From contig NZ_SELO01000001.1 of assembly GCF_004146235.1 (NCBI RefSeq), forward strand, positions 1 through 64,000: a DNA stretch of 64,000 nt. Reading direction: 5' to 3'. Below are positions 1 to 8,528 of the stretch, one piece after another (the stretch's first letter is position 1; each line of letters begins with the position of its first letter). A model generated the notes under the pieces. The model was not told the DNA's origin. It made no database searches and worked only from the letters and a program-made list of their open reading frames with translations. This DNA comes from Tropicimonas sp. IMCC6043 (GTDB lineage: Bacteria > Pseudomonadota > Alphaproteobacteria > Rhodobacterales > Rhodobacteraceae). A program made the position numbers and the translations under genes.

Positions 1-2
1 CC

Positions 3-110
3 GCTCGAACCTACGAACCGCTTTGGCAGGTCGTCGGACACGTCTGCAACCTCTTCACTGAAGAAGAATGCTACAACTTCTTCAAGGCCGCAGGCTATGA
101 AACCGAATAG
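3..110 (+). mobile_element. IS630-like transposase, C-terminal fragment (cut by window edge)
   Basis: The first 36 codons of the window form an open frame that enters from the left edge and stops with TAG at 108-110. The peptide contains GHVCNLFTEEECYNFF and ends AAGYETE. This matches, from memory of the family, the C-terminus of IS630-type DDE transposases found in many alphaproteobacteria. Only the tail is visible, so it cannot be said whether the element is intact. IS630 elements insert at TA dinucleotides, and the right terminal repeat should lie just after 110. The frame overlaps the last codons of the minus-strand hypothetical gene ending at 95, so the element abuts or truncates that gene. 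Confidence 0.7.
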
Positions 111-640
111 ATTGGGATCGCTCTAGCGAGCGAAGGTTCGGAAGCGGGGCACGGTTTGGCGGCTTCGTCCGCAGTGTCACTCCGTGCATGCGCCTCGGCG
201 ATTTGCGCCCTCAGATCGGCGATTTCGCTTCGCAACCTCTGGATCTCGGCGGTGATCTCGGTCGGGACCGATGCATACCGCGTGAGCGGCGCCGGCGGAT
301 CGCTGCGATACTCGAGATGCTGCGGAAAAGGCGTGTCCACGCCGGCGCTGTGACCCAAGTCGGTCTGGCCGGAGGTGCGGTGGAGGTCTTCGGGATCGAT
401 CAAGCCTGCTTCGACCCGGCTCGTCGCCAGGACAGCGCGAATCCGGCTCCCGGCCGGGGGTGCGACCGTCGCCGTGACCGGCTGACCGGATCTCTCGGGT
501 GCTGCTGCGGGAATCGTTCCCTCCGGCACGGTTCCGTTCTGGTGTGCTGCGGATCGGGGCGCGACCCCGGTCGCGTTCGCGCTCGGGCCGACCGACCCCG
601 ACAGTGCAAACGGAAGCGGTCCGTTGCCAATGAGAATCAT
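95..640 (-). CDS. Hypothetical proline/alanine-rich protein with C-terminal coiled coil
   Basis: 181 residues, not recognised as a named family. The ATG at 640 follows a GAGGGGA Shine-Dalgarno-like stretch. Residues 1 to about 120 are low in structure and rich in Pro, Ala, Gly and Ser. Residues about 125-155 hold a short heptad-like helix (motifs EIQRLRSEI and DLRAQIAE) typical of a coiled coil. No signal peptide or membrane segment is evident. The last about five codons lie inside the transposase frame that ends at 110. The natural C-terminus may therefore have been replaced when the IS element inserted. Function unknown. Confidence 0.5.
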   Translation of the reverse strand: MILIGNGPLPFALSGSVGPSANATGVAPRSAAHQNGTVPEGTIPAAAPERSGQPVTATVAPPAGSRIRAVLATSRVEAGLIDPEDLHRTSGQTDLGHSAGVDTPFPQHLEYRSDPPAPLTRYASVPTEITAEIQRLRSEIADLRAQIAEAHARSDTADEAAKPCPASEPSLARAIPIYSVS

Positions 641-725
641 GTCCAGTCCCCTCGAAAAGGACCCACCCGCAATGATACTGGCGCAGAGTCTCTGAAGAAG
701 TCCTTAAGCTGGTCCGGGATGATGC

Positions 726-775
726 GACGGCGGACCATTTGCCGTCCTTCGCGCCGCGCCGGGATGGTGCGGCGC
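726..775 (-). terminator. Two hairpins downstream of acs
   Basis: GACGGC (726-731) can pair with GCCGTC (741-746), and GCGCCGC (751-757) with GCGGCGC (769-775). They lie just past the acs stop codon on its strand. Neither has a U-tract, so this is a possible 3' end structure rather than a classical intrinsic terminator. Confidence 0.35.
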
Positions 776-783
776 GCTGGTCC

Positions 784-2730
784 TCAGCCCTTGTTCGCTC
801 GGTTCTCGATCAGGTCGTCGACCACGGAAGGGTCGGCGAGGGTGGAGGTGTCTCCAAGGGATCCGTAATCGTTCTCGGCGATCTTGCGCAGGATGCGGCG
901 CATGATTTTGCCGGAGCGTGTCTTGGGCAGGCCAGGGGCCCACTGGATGACATCCGGCGAGGCGATCGGGCCGATCTCGCGACGCACCCAGTCGCGCAAC
1001 TCCTTGCGCAGTTCTTCCGTCGGCTCGGCGTCATTCATCAACGTGACGTAGCAATAGATGCCCTGGCCCTTGATGTCATGCGGGTAGCCCACCACCGCGG
1101 CCTCTGCGACCTTGGCATGCGCCACCAGCGCGCTCTCGACCTCCGCTGTGCCCATCCGGTGACCGGAGACGTTGATGACGTCGTCGACCCGGCCGGTGAT
1201 CCAGTAATAGCCGTCCGCGTCGCGGCGGCAGCCGTCGCCGGAGAAGTAGTAGCCCTTGTAATCCGCGAAATAGGTCTTCTCGAAACGGCCGTGATCGTCC
1301 CAGATGCCGCGCATCTGGCCAGGCCAGGAATCTTTTAGGCAAAGCACGCCCTCGGCCTCGGTCTGGGTGATTTCCGCACCCGATTGCGGGTCGAGCACGA
1401 CCGGCTGGACGCCAAAGAAGGGTTTCGTCGCCGAGCCGGGCTTGGTGGCGATGGCGCCGGGAAGCGGCGTGAGGAGGTGCCCGCCGGTTTCGGTCTGCCA
1501 CCAGGTGTCGACGATCGGGCATTTCCCCTTGCCGACATTCTCGTTGTACCAGTTCCAGGCCTCGGGGTTGATCGGCTCGCCGACCGTGCCGAGGAGTTTC
1601 AGAGAGGAGAGGTCGTGCTTCTCGACCCACTCCGTGCCCTTGCCCATCAGCGCGCGGATCGCGGTCGGCGCGGTATAGAACTGGTTCACCTTGTGCTTTT
1701 CGCAGACCTCCCAGAAGCGGCCGGGATCGGGGTAGGTCGGAACACCTTCAAAGATCACAGTTGTCGCCCCGTTCGCCAGTGGTCCGTAGACGATGTAGCT
1801 GTGGCCGGTCACCCAGCCGACATCCGCTGTGCACCAGAAGACGTCGCCATCGTGATAGTCGAATGTGTATTCATGGGTCATCGCCGCGTAGACGAGGTAG
1901 CCGCCGGTGGTGTGCACGACACCCTTCGGGTGGCCGGTGGAGCCGGAGGTGTAGAGGATAAAGAGCGGGTCCTCGGCGTTCATCTCGGCCGGCGTATTCA
2001 CCTCCGGCGCGTCGAGCATCATCTCGTGATAGTCGAAATCGCGGCCGTCGACCCAGGTGGTCTGTTCCCGCGTCCGGCGGACCATCAGCACCTTCGGCTC
2101 GTGGATGCAGTGCAGCAGCGCGGCGTCGGTATTGGACTTGAGTGGCGTCTTGCGGCCGCCGCGCGGCGCGTAGTCGGCGGTGATGATGAGCTTTGCATCG
2201 CAGCCATTGACCCGGGCGGCCAGCGCCTCTGGAGAGAAGCCGGCGAAGACGATGGAATGAATGGCGCCGATCCGGGCGCAGGCCAGCATCGCATAGACCG
2301 CCTGCGGCACCATCGGCAGGTAGATGACAACCCGGTCGCCGCGGCGGATTCCGAGCTGTTCGAGCACGTTCGCCATCCGGCAGACGCGGTTGTGCAGCTG
2401 GCGATAGGTGACATATTGCGCCGGTTCGCGGATGTCGTCGGGTTCGAAGATCAGCGCCGTCTTGTTGGCGCGCTTCGGCAGGTGGCGATCGACGCAGTTG
2501 GCGGCGACGTTGAGCGTGCCGTCCTCGAACCACTTGATGTCGATATTGCCCGGCTCGAAGGAGGTGTTCTTGACCTTCGTGTAGGGTTTGATCCAGTCGA
2601 GCCGCTTGCCGTGCTCGCCCCAGAACGCTTCCGGGTCCGCGAGCGAGGCGGCATACATCTCCTCGTATTTCCGTTCATCGATATGGGCGTTTTCCTGGAA
2701 CGCCTTCGGGGCGGGGTAAAGTTCGGTCAT
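784..2730 (-). CDS. acs: Acetyl-CoA synthetase (AMP-forming)
   Basis: Acs activates acetate to acetyl-CoA through acetyl-AMP in the cytoplasm. The 648-residue length fits the family. Signature elements are present in order: the P-loop-like [12 protein letters not shown], the [14 protein letters not shown] block, WWQTETGG, the [15 protein letters not shown] hinge region, and a C-terminal [11 protein letters not shown] whose lysine is the usual acetylation site. The start at 2730 (MTELYPAP) was chosen because GGGAGGA stands just upstream and the longer reading has no support. It lies downstream of the LIV-type ABC operon on the same strand, but a strong terminator at 2875-2905 separates them, so it probably has its own promoter between 2731 and 2874. 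Confidence 0.95.
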   Translation of the reverse strand: MTELYPAPKAFQENAHIDERKYEEMYAASLADPEAFWGEHGKRLDWIKPYTKVKNTSFEPGNIDIKWFEDGTLNVAANCVDRHLPKRANKTALIFEPDDIREPAQYVTYRQLHNRVCRMANVLEQLGIRRGDRVVIYLPMVPQAVYAMLACARIGAIHSIVFAGFSPEALAARVNGCDAKLIITADYAPRGGRKTPLKSNTDAALLHCIHEPKVLMVRRTREQTTWVDGRDFDYHEMMLDAPEVNTPAEMNAEDPLFILYTSGSTGHPKGVVHTTGGYLVYAAMTHEYTFDYHDGDVFWCTADVGWVTGHSYIVYGPLANGATTVIFEGVPTYPDPGRFWEVCEKHKVNQFYTAPTAIRALMGKGTEWVEKHDLSSLKLLGTVGEPINPEAWNWYNENVGKGKCPIVDTWWQTETGGHLLTPLPGAIATKPGSATKPFFGVQPVVLDPQSGAEITQTEAEGVLCLKDSWPGQMRGIWDDHGRFEKTYFADYKGYYFSGDGCRRDADGYYWITGRVDDVINVSGHRMGTAEVESALVAHAKVAEAAVVGYPHDIKGQGIYCYVTLMNDAEPTEELRKELRDWVRREIGPIASPDVIQWAPGLPKTRSGKIMRRILRKIAENDYGSLGDTSTLADPSVVDDLIENRANKG

Positions 2731-2874
2731 GTCATCCTCCCTGGCGGCGTCGTTGCGCCGCGTGTCTTGCTGGTCGAAAGGTTCGGAAATGCGGGACGCC
2801 GGGGCAAGGGAAAAAGCGCGGGAGAGGTGCGCCGGCAGGTCGAGACCGGCCGTGTGCCGGGTCCGGAAGGCCGG

Positions 2875-2905
2875 AAAGAAAAAAGCCGGGCCCGACGGGC
2901 CCGGC
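2875..2905 (-). terminator. Intrinsic terminator of the liv operon
   Basis: A GC-only stem (GCCGGGCCCG at 2885-2894 with its reverse complement at 2896-2905) is followed on the minus strand by a T-rich tract (2884 down to 2875). It lies 45 bases past the livF stop codon and upstream of acs, so it ends the ABC transporter transcript. Confidence 0.85.
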
Positions 2906-2949
2906 ATTGGGAGGGAAGGGACCGTTCTGGCGCGGCCCGCTCCCGGTCG

Positions 2950-3705
2950 TCAGATGGCGAGATATTCCGCGCGCAGTTCGGCGTTCTCCAGGACTTCGGC
3001 GGCGGTGCCGTCGAAGACGATGCTTCCGGTGTCGAGGATGACCGCACGGTCGGCCAGCTCCAGCGCGCGCACCGCGTTCTGTTCCACGATGATCGTGGTG
3101 ATGCCCTGTTCCTTGATATGGATCAGCGTCTTCTCGATCTCGTCGACGATGACCGGCGCGAGGCCTTCGTAGGGTTCGTCGAGCAGCAGCACCTTGATGT
3201 CGCGGGCCAGCGCGCGCGCGATGGCGAGCATCTGCTGCTCTCCGCCCGACAGCGTCACGCCCTCCTGCTTTCGGCGTTCCCCGAGGCGTGGGAAGAGGTC
3301 GCAGAGACGGTCGATGCTCCAGCCGATGGGCTCAACGATCTGCGCCAGTTCGAGATTCTCCTCGACGGTCAGGCCGGGGATGATCGAGCGGTCCTCAGGA
3401 ACGAGGCCGATGCCGGCCTTGGCGGCCTGGTGGCTCTTCATCGTGTGCAGGTGCTGGTGGTCGAGCCAGATCTCGCCATGCGTGACCTGCGGGTTGTCCA
3501 TCCGCGCGATGCTGCGCAGCGTGGTGGTCTTGCCGGCGCCATTGCGGCCGAGAAGCGCGAGGATCTCGCCCTCGTGGACGTTGAAGGAAATGCCCTGGAT
3601 GATGTAGCTCTCGCCGTAATAGGCGTGCATGTCATAGACCGAGAGGAAGGCCGGCGCGGTCGCCGCGAGATTGGCGTTCTTCGAGAAGTCCGGTTTGACG
3701 TTCAT
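2950..3705 (-). CDS. livF: LIV-type ABC transporter ATP-binding protein (LivF-like)
   Basis: 251-residue ATPase of the branched-chain amino-acid/amide (HAAT) importer family. Visible are Walker A GRNGAGKTT (about residues 53-61), signature LSGGEQQ, Walker B VLLLDEP and the switch His region IIVEQN. LivF pairs with LivG on the inner face of the membrane and powers LivH/LivM. It is the last gene of the livJHMGF operon. A variable, hydrophilic N-terminal extension of about 20 residues precedes the fold. The substrate is not shown by this subunit; the neighbourhood (acs, scfR) suggests a carboxylate rather than an amino acid, which is inference. Confidence 0.9.
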   Translation of the reverse strand: MNVKPDFSKNANLAATAPAFLSVYDMHAYYGESYIIQGISFNVHEGEILALLGRNGAGKTTTLRSIARMDNPQVTHGEIWLDHQHLHTMKSHQAAKAGIGLVPEDRSIIPGLTVEENLELAQIVEPIGWSIDRLCDLFPRLGERRKQEGVTLSGGEQQMLAIARALARDIKVLLLDEPYEGLAPVIVDEIEKTLIHIKEQGITTIIVEQNAVRALELADRAVILDTGSIVFDGTAAEVLENAELRAEYLAI

Positions 3706-3748
3706 GTGTCAGCCTCCATCCCGGCCGGCGTGCGCCGCGAGTGCGGGA

Positions 3749-3780
3749 GCCTCCGGCGAGGAAATTTGAGAACAGAAGAA
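3749..3780 (+). repeat. Copy of dispersed intergenic repeat (GCCTCCGGCG...CAGAAGAA)
   Basis: This 32-base stretch between livF and livG matches 25 of 32 positions of the stretch at 38700-38731: GCCTCCGGCG at the start and CAGAAGAA at the end are identical, with a variable AT-rich middle. It is one of four related copies in the window, all outside gene cores. Confidence 0.55.
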
Positions 3781-3791
3781 GCGGGAGGGCA

Positions 3792-4547
3792 TCATGCGGC
3801 CTCGCCGAGATAGGCTTCGCGCACCTTCGGGTTGCCGCGGATGTTTTCCGGCACGTCCTCGACCAGCGGCGTGCCCTGCGCCAGCACGGTGATCCGGTCG
3901 GCGAGCGAGAACACGACATGCATGTCATGCTCGATGATGGCGATGGTGATGTCGCGCTTCTGCTTGATCTCCTTCAGCAGGTCGATCGTGTTGTTGGTGT
4001 CGGCGCGGGCCATGCCGGCGGTGGGTTCGTCGAGCAGCAGCAGGCGTGGCTCCTGCAGGAGGCACATCGCCATCTCCAGCCGCCGCTTGTCGCCCCGCGA
4101 CAGCGAGGCGGAATGCATGTGCATCTTGTCCTGCATGTTGACATCGACGAGCATCTGCTCGGCCATGATGCAGATGTCCTTTTCGTTCGCGACGCTTTCG
4201 AAGGCATGCATCCGGAACGCGCCGTCACGCTTGGCGAAGGCGGGGATCACCATGTTCTCGAACACGGTCAGGTCGCCGAAGATCTCCGGCGTCTGGAACA
4301 CGCGCGAGATCCCCATCTGATTGATCTCGTAGGGCGTGCGGCCCAGCACCGACTGGCCGTCGAACATCACCGATCCAGTGTCGGGGATCAGCTTGCCGAC
4401 GAGGCAGTTGAGCAGCGTGGACTTGCCGGCGCCGTTCGGTCCGATGATCGCGTGGACGGTGTTTTCCGCCACCGAGAGGTTCACGTCGCCAAGCGCCTGC
4501 AGGCCGCCGAAGCGCTTGTTCACCCCTTTGACTTCAAGAATTCCCAT
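3792..4547 (-). CDS. livG: LIV-type ABC transporter ATP-binding protein (LivG-like)
   Basis: 251-residue ATPase, partner of LivF. Walker A is GPNGAGKST (about residues 36-44) and Walker B RLLLLDEPTAG. The signature loop reads SLSRGDKRRLEMA instead of canonical LSGGQ, a drift that is common in LivG-type subunits. The start ATG at 4547 follows GAGGAGACC and lies 13 bases after the livM stop codon, so the two are co-translated. The gap to livF (86 bases) contains a copy of the dispersed repeat. Confidence 0.9.
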   Translation of the reverse strand: MGILEVKGVNKRFGGLQALGDVNLSVAENTVHAIIGPNGAGKSTLLNCLVGKLIPDTGSVMFDGQSVLGRTPYEINQMGISRVFQTPEIFGDLTVFENMVIPAFAKRDGAFRMHAFESVANEKDICIMAEQMLVDVNMQDKMHMHSASLSRGDKRRLEMAMCLLQEPRLLLLDEPTAGMARADTNNTIDLLKEIKQKRDITIAIIEHDMHVVFSLADRITVLAQGTPLVEDVPENIRGNPKVREAYLGEAA

Positions 4548-4560
4548 GTCTCAGGTCTCC

Positions 4561-5784
4561 TCATTCCGCCACGTGCGGGGTTTCTCTCGGATGATGCTCC
4601 GGATCTGGGCGATCGTTGCTGTCCGTCCGCTCGCGGCGCAGCAACCTGGCGATCCGCTGGCCGCCCTCGACGAGGCCGCCGGGCAGGAAGGTCACCACCA
4701 GCATGAAGAGGATGCCGAGGGTCAGGTGCCAGCCCTTGCCGACGAAGGGATGCAGCAGGAAGACGAAGAAGTCTTCCATCCCGTCGGGCATGAAGGCGAA
4801 CCACTGGTGCAGAACGGTGTCGTTGATCTTCGAGAAGATGTTCTCGAAATACTTGATGAAGCCGGCGCCGAGGACCGGGCCGATCATCGTGCCCGCGCCG
4901 CCGAGGATGGTCATCAGCACGACCTCGCCGGAGGCGGTCCACTGCATCCGCTCGGCGCCCGCCAGCGGGTCCATCGAGGCCAGCAACCCGCCGGCGAGGC
5001 CGGCATAGACGCCCGAGATGACGAAGGCCGCGAGCGTGTAGGGCTTGGGGTTGAGGCCGGTGTAGTTGAGCCGGTTCTGGTTCGACTTCACCGCGCGCAG
5101 CATCAGTCCGAAGGGCGACCGGAAGATCCGGAGCGCGACATAGAAGGCCAGGATCATCACGATGGCGCAGAGGTAGTAGCCGGCGTTGAACTGGAAGGTC
5201 CATCCGCCTACGGCGAGTTCGTGGGTCGCGCGCATCTCGATGCCGAAGAGGCTGGTGACCGGGATGCCGCCCTGGGGGGTGGCGGACTGTCCGAGCACGC
5301 GCGGGTCGTCGAGCGTGAGCTGCAGTCCCGTCTCGCCATTGGTGATCGGCGTCAGCACCGAATAGGCGAGGTTGAACGACATCTGCGCGAAGGCCAGCGT
5401 CAGGATCGAGAAATAGATGCCCGACCGGCGCAGCGAGACAAAGCCGATGAGCACCGAGAAGAGCCCGGCAATGATCATCGAGAGCAGGATCGCCGGCAGC
5501 ACGTTCATGCTGAGAAGCTTGAACATCCAGACCGCGGAATAGGAACCGACCCCGAGGAAGGCCGCGTGGCCGAAGGAGAGGTAGCCGGTGAGCCCGAAGA
5601 GAATGTTGAAGCCAATGGCGAAGATCCCGAAGATCACGAAGCGCTGCATCAGGTCCGGGTAGCCCGCGTTGAACTGGGCCATGGCGGAGTCGGTCGGGAA
5701 GGGGTTGAGCAGGAACGGCGCACAGAGCGTGAGCACCGCCACGATGAGGAGGAAGGTCAGGTCTTTCTTGCTGAGTCCGAGCAT
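4561..5784 (-). CDS. livM: LIV-type ABC transporter permease (LivM-like)
   Basis: 407-residue integral membrane protein with about ten hydrophobic segments. The permease signature [19 protein letters not shown] is near residue 65, and the coupling region for the ATPases is near [17 protein letters not shown]. It forms the membrane channel with LivH. The tail after about residue 375 is a charged cytoplasmic extension rich in Arg, Asp and His. The livH stop codon lies three bases before this ATG, and GGAGGA overlaps the end of livH, which implies translational coupling. Confidence 0.9.
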   Translation of the reverse strand: MLGLSKKDLTFLLIVAVLTLCAPFLLNPFPTDSAMAQFNAGYPDLMQRFVIFGIFAIGFNILFGLTGYLSFGHAAFLGVGSYSAVWMFKLLSMNVLPAILLSMIIAGLFSVLIGFVSLRRSGIYFSILTLAFAQMSFNLAYSVLTPITNGETGLQLTLDDPRVLGQSATPQGGIPVTSLFGIEMRATHELAVGGWTFQFNAGYYLCAIVMILAFYVALRIFRSPFGLMLRAVKSNQNRLNYTGLNPKPYTLAAFVISGVYAGLAGGLLASMDPLAGAERMQWTASGEVVLMTILGGAGTMIGPVLGAGFIKYFENIFSKINDTVLHQWFAFMPDGMEDFFVFLLHPFVGKGWHLTLGILFMLVVTFLPGGLVEGGQRIARLLRRERTDSNDRPDPEHHPRETPHVAE

Positions 5785-5787
5785 TGA

Positions 5788-6819
5788 TCAGTCCTCCATC
5801 ACGCCCTTGCGGCCCATGAGCCCGCGGGGTCGCGTGAGCAGAATGATGATGGCGACGACATAGATGATGATCTGGTCGATGCCGGGAATGATGTCCTTCA
5901 CCCAGTTCATCGAGGCGAAGCTTTCGAGGATGCCGAGCAGGAAGCCTGCGGCGACGGCGCCGGGCAGGCTGCCCATGCCTCCCACGACCACGACGACGAA
6001 GGAGAGGACGAGAAAGTCCATCCCCATGTGGTAGTTGGGCGAGTTGATCGGCGTGTACATGACTCCGGCGAGGCCGGCGACGGCGGCGGCGAGGCCGAAC
6101 ATGGCAGTGAAGCGCTTGTCGATGTCGATGCCCAGGAGGCCCACCGTCTCGCGGTCGGCCATGCCGGCGCGGACGACCATGCCGAAGGTGGTGAATTGCA
6201 GGAAGGAGAAGACGCCGCCGATGATCACCGTGGCGAAGAGGAAGTAGACCATCCGCCAGTAGGGATAGATGATGACATTCGGGTCGAAGCCGAGCAGGAC
6301 GCCGAAATCGAAACTGCCCTTGAAGGCGTCTGGGGCCGGGGTCGGGATCGGGTTGGCGCCGTAGAAGAGCTTGATGATCTCCTGGAGCACGATCGCCAGG
6401 CCGAAGGTCACGAGGATCTGGTCCGCGTGCGGGCGCTTGTAGAAATGCTTGATGAGGCCGCGCTCCATCGCGAATCCGATGGCGATCATGATCGGGATGG
6501 CGAAGAGGATCGAGAGCGGCACCGCCCAGTCGATGATCGCGCCGCCCGCCTCTGGTCCGAACCAGGCCTCCACATAGGGTGTCTTCACTTTCGCCGGGTT
6601 GCCGAGGAAGTCGAGCTTGGTCGGATCGACGGTCTCGAAGGAGAGCGACAGCAGGCGGCTGACGGTGACGGCGCAAAAAGCGCCCATCATGAACAGCGCA
6701 CCATGCGCGAAGTTGACGACGCCGAGCGTGCCGAAGATGAGAGTGAGCCCGAGCGCGATCAGCGCATAGGCCGAGCCCTTGTCGAGCCCGTTCAGGATCT
6801 GAAGAAGGATCGCGTCCAT
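5788..6819 (-). CDS. livH: LIV-type ABC transporter permease (LivH-like)
   Basis: 343-residue membrane permease with eight or more hydrophobic segments. N-terminal GLTLIFGTLGVVNFAHGALFMMGA and the GMVVRAGMADRETVGLLGI coupling loop are typical of LivH. The start at 6819 (MDAILLQILNGLDKG) fits the family N-terminus; upstream in-frame codons would run into the strong hairpin at 6845-6876 and are not used. The ribosome site is weak (GGCGGG), which may help set a lower level than the binding protein upstream. Confidence 0.9.
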   Translation of the reverse strand: MDAILLQILNGLDKGSAYALIALGLTLIFGTLGVVNFAHGALFMMGAFCAVTVSRLLSLSFETVDPTKLDFLGNPAKVKTPYVEAWFGPEAGGAIIDWAVPLSILFAIPIMIAIGFAMERGLIKHFYKRPHADQILVTFGLAIVLQEIIKLFYGANPIPTPAPDAFKGSFDFGVLLGFDPNVIIYPYWRMVYFLFATVIIGGVFSFLQFTTFGMVVRAGMADRETVGLLGIDIDKRFTAMFGLAAAVAGLAGVMYTPINSPNYHMGMDFLVLSFVVVVVGGMGSLPGAVAAGFLLGILESFASMNWVKDIIPGIDQIIIYVVAIIILLTRPRGLMGRKGVMED

Positions 6820-6844
6820 GGTTCCCGCCAGTCGAAGGAATGAG

Positions 6845-6910
6845 GCGCACGGCGGGGACACGTCCCCGCCGTGCGCAGCGTGGGCCGATCACGCCTGGCG
6901 CGATCGGCCC
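6845..6910 (-). promoter_or_regulatory. Tandem hairpins between livJ and livH
   Basis: A perfect 15-base-pair stem with a two-base loop (6845-6859 with 6862-6876) and a second 9-base-pair stem (6882-6890 with 6902-6910) fill most of the gap between the binding-protein gene and the first permease gene. No U-tract follows. Such structures typically protect the upstream mRNA or reduce read-through, giving excess binding protein over membrane subunits. The role is inferred. Confidence 0.65.
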
Positions 6911-6926
6911 GTTCGGCGTGAGTGGA

Positions 6927-8315
6927 TCAGGCGCCGTTGTTGCACTCGCCGAGCGAGCCGCCGGCGAACATCGGGTGGTCGGGCTCATACCAGACCTGGG
7001 AGACGGGCGTGACCTCGACCACTTCGAGGAGGTCGAATTCCGAGGTCGGGTTGTCCTTGCCCTTCACCACGAGCACGTCCTTGAAGCACTGGTGGTCGGC
7101 CGAGCGGTAGAGGGTCTGGCCGTTGCCGAGACCGTCGAAGAGGAAGCCCTTGTTGGCCGGCGAATCGATGCCCGGAAGCGAGCTGTCGCCGCCCTCGAGC
7201 GCTTCGACCACGGCGCAGGGCGCGAAGGAGCCCGCACGCTGCACGGCGTCGGCATAGAGCAGGGTCTGCACGTAGCAGGTATGTGCCGCCTGGCTCGGCG
7301 GGAAGCCGTATTTCTGTCCGAAGCTTTGCACGAAGGCCTTGGAACCTTCGTCCTGCAGCGACCAGTGCCAGTTGGTGGAGCCGAATATGCCCTTGACGTT
7401 CTCGCCGGCGCCCTTGGCCATCAGGCGGGAGTAGAGCGGCACGACGATCTCGAAGTTCTTGCCGTTGACCTGCTTTTCGCGCAGTCCGAACTGGACGGCG
7501 TTGGTCAGCGAGTTGACCATGTCGCCACCATAGTGGTTCAGGATCAGTACGTCGGCGCCGGAGTTGAGCACCGGGGCGATGTAGGAGGAGAAGTCGCCTG
7601 CGGCGAGTGGCGTCTTGACGGTCTCGACAGTCTCCCACCCAAGCGCCTCCGTGGCGGCCTTGATCGACTCTTCCTGGGTCCAGCCCCAGGTGTAGTCGGC
7701 GGTCAGGTGATAGGCCTTGCGGTCATTGCCATACATCTTGGCAAGCACGGGGGCGAGCGCGGCGCCGGACATGTAGGCGTCGAAGAAGTGGCGGAAGCCG
7801 TTGGCCTTCTTGTCCTTGCCGGTGGTGTCGTTGGAATGGGTCAGGCCGGCCATGAAGATGACGCCGGCTTCCTGGCAGAGGCCCTGCACGGCGACCGCGA
7901 CGCCCGAGGAGGAGCCGCCGGTGATCATGATCGCGCCGTCCTTCTCGATCATCGACTTGGCGGAGGCGCGGGCAGCGTCGGACTTGGTCTGGGTGTCGCC
8001 GGTGACGAACTCGACCTTCTTGCCGAGGATGCCGGTACCGTCCAGAACCTTCGAAGAGAAGGTGTTGAGCATGCCGCCGTCGCCACCACCGTTCAGGTGC
8101 TCGACCGCGAGCTCGTAGGCGCGCAGCTCGTCGGCGCCCTCATCGGCATAGGGGCCGGTCTGGGGTACGTTGAAGCCGAGGGTGACGGTGTCGCCGGTGG
8201 GCTCGTTGGTGAAAGCGTTGGCCTGTGATGTGAAGATCGTCGGCAGCGCGAGACCGGCGCCGGTGGCGACACCGGTCTTCAGCACACCACGACGGGTGAA
8301 ATCGAATTTCGTCAT
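6927..8315 (-). CDS. livJ: LIV-type ABC transporter substrate-binding protein, Tat-exported
   Basis: 462-residue periplasmic binding protein of the HAAT (Peripla_BP_6) family. The N-terminus carries a twin-arginine signal (TRRGVLKTG) and hydrophobic core, with probable cleavage after SQANA near residue 34. Mature features include GFNVPQTGPYADEG and a cysteine-containing C-terminus. The start at 8315 follows GGGAGGAAC. It is first in the livJHMGF operon and divergent from scfR. The ligand is unknown: the family covers amino acids, amides, urea and carboxylates. Linkage to acs and a short-chain acyl regulator makes a short-chain carboxylate plausible. Confidence 0.88.
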   Translation of the reverse strand: MTKFDFTRRGVLKTGVATGAGLALPTIFTSQANAFTNEPTGDTVTLGFNVPQTGPYADEGADELRAYELAVEHLNGGGDGGMLNTFSSKVLDGTGILGKKVEFVTGDTQTKSDAARASAKSMIEKDGAIMITGGSSSGVAVAVQGLCQEAGVIFMAGLTHSNDTTGKDKKANGFRHFFDAYMSGAALAPVLAKMYGNDRKAYHLTADYTWGWTQEESIKAATEALGWETVETVKTPLAAGDFSSYIAPVLNSGADVLILNHYGGDMVNSLTNAVQFGLREKQVNGKNFEIVVPLYSRLMAKGAGENVKGIFGSTNWHWSLQDEGSKAFVQSFGQKYGFPPSQAAHTCYVQTLLYADAVQRAGSFAPCAVVEALEGGDSSLPGIDSPANKGFLFDGLGNGQTLYRSADHQCFKDVLVVKGKDNPTSEFDLLEVVEVTPVSQVWYEPDHPMFAGGSLGECNNGA

Positions 8316-8528
8316 GTGTTCCTCCCAATGTTTTCGCGCCGAGCGTCCTCCCCTGCGGCACGTCCCCTTGGTGGGGTAGTCACAGTATCGAGGGTCGCCC
8401 GCAAATCTGGAAACAAATCATTTGGAACACTGGACTTTTTTGTAAACAGTTACACAATGGGCATGACAAATCTGTAAAACACTTCTCACCGCAGTGCAGA
8501 AAGCCCTTGGGAAGGCAGGGAAAAGTTA
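8316..8528. promoter_or_regulatory. Divergent control region between livJ and scfR
   Basis: This 213-base gap is much richer in A/T than its surroundings and must hold both promoters. It contains TTTGTAAA (8439-8446) and CTGTAAAA (8472-8479), 33 bases apart. These resemble, but do not match, the TTTGCAAA sites reported for ScfR/RamB-type regulators. The position suits autoregulation of scfR and control of livJ. Confidence 0.5.

Noticed and set aside
1384-3813. An 809-residue plus-strand open frame opposite acs and livF
   Set aside because: It lies antisense to two well-supported enzymes, has no family resemblance and is the kind of long antisense frame expected in high-GC DNA.
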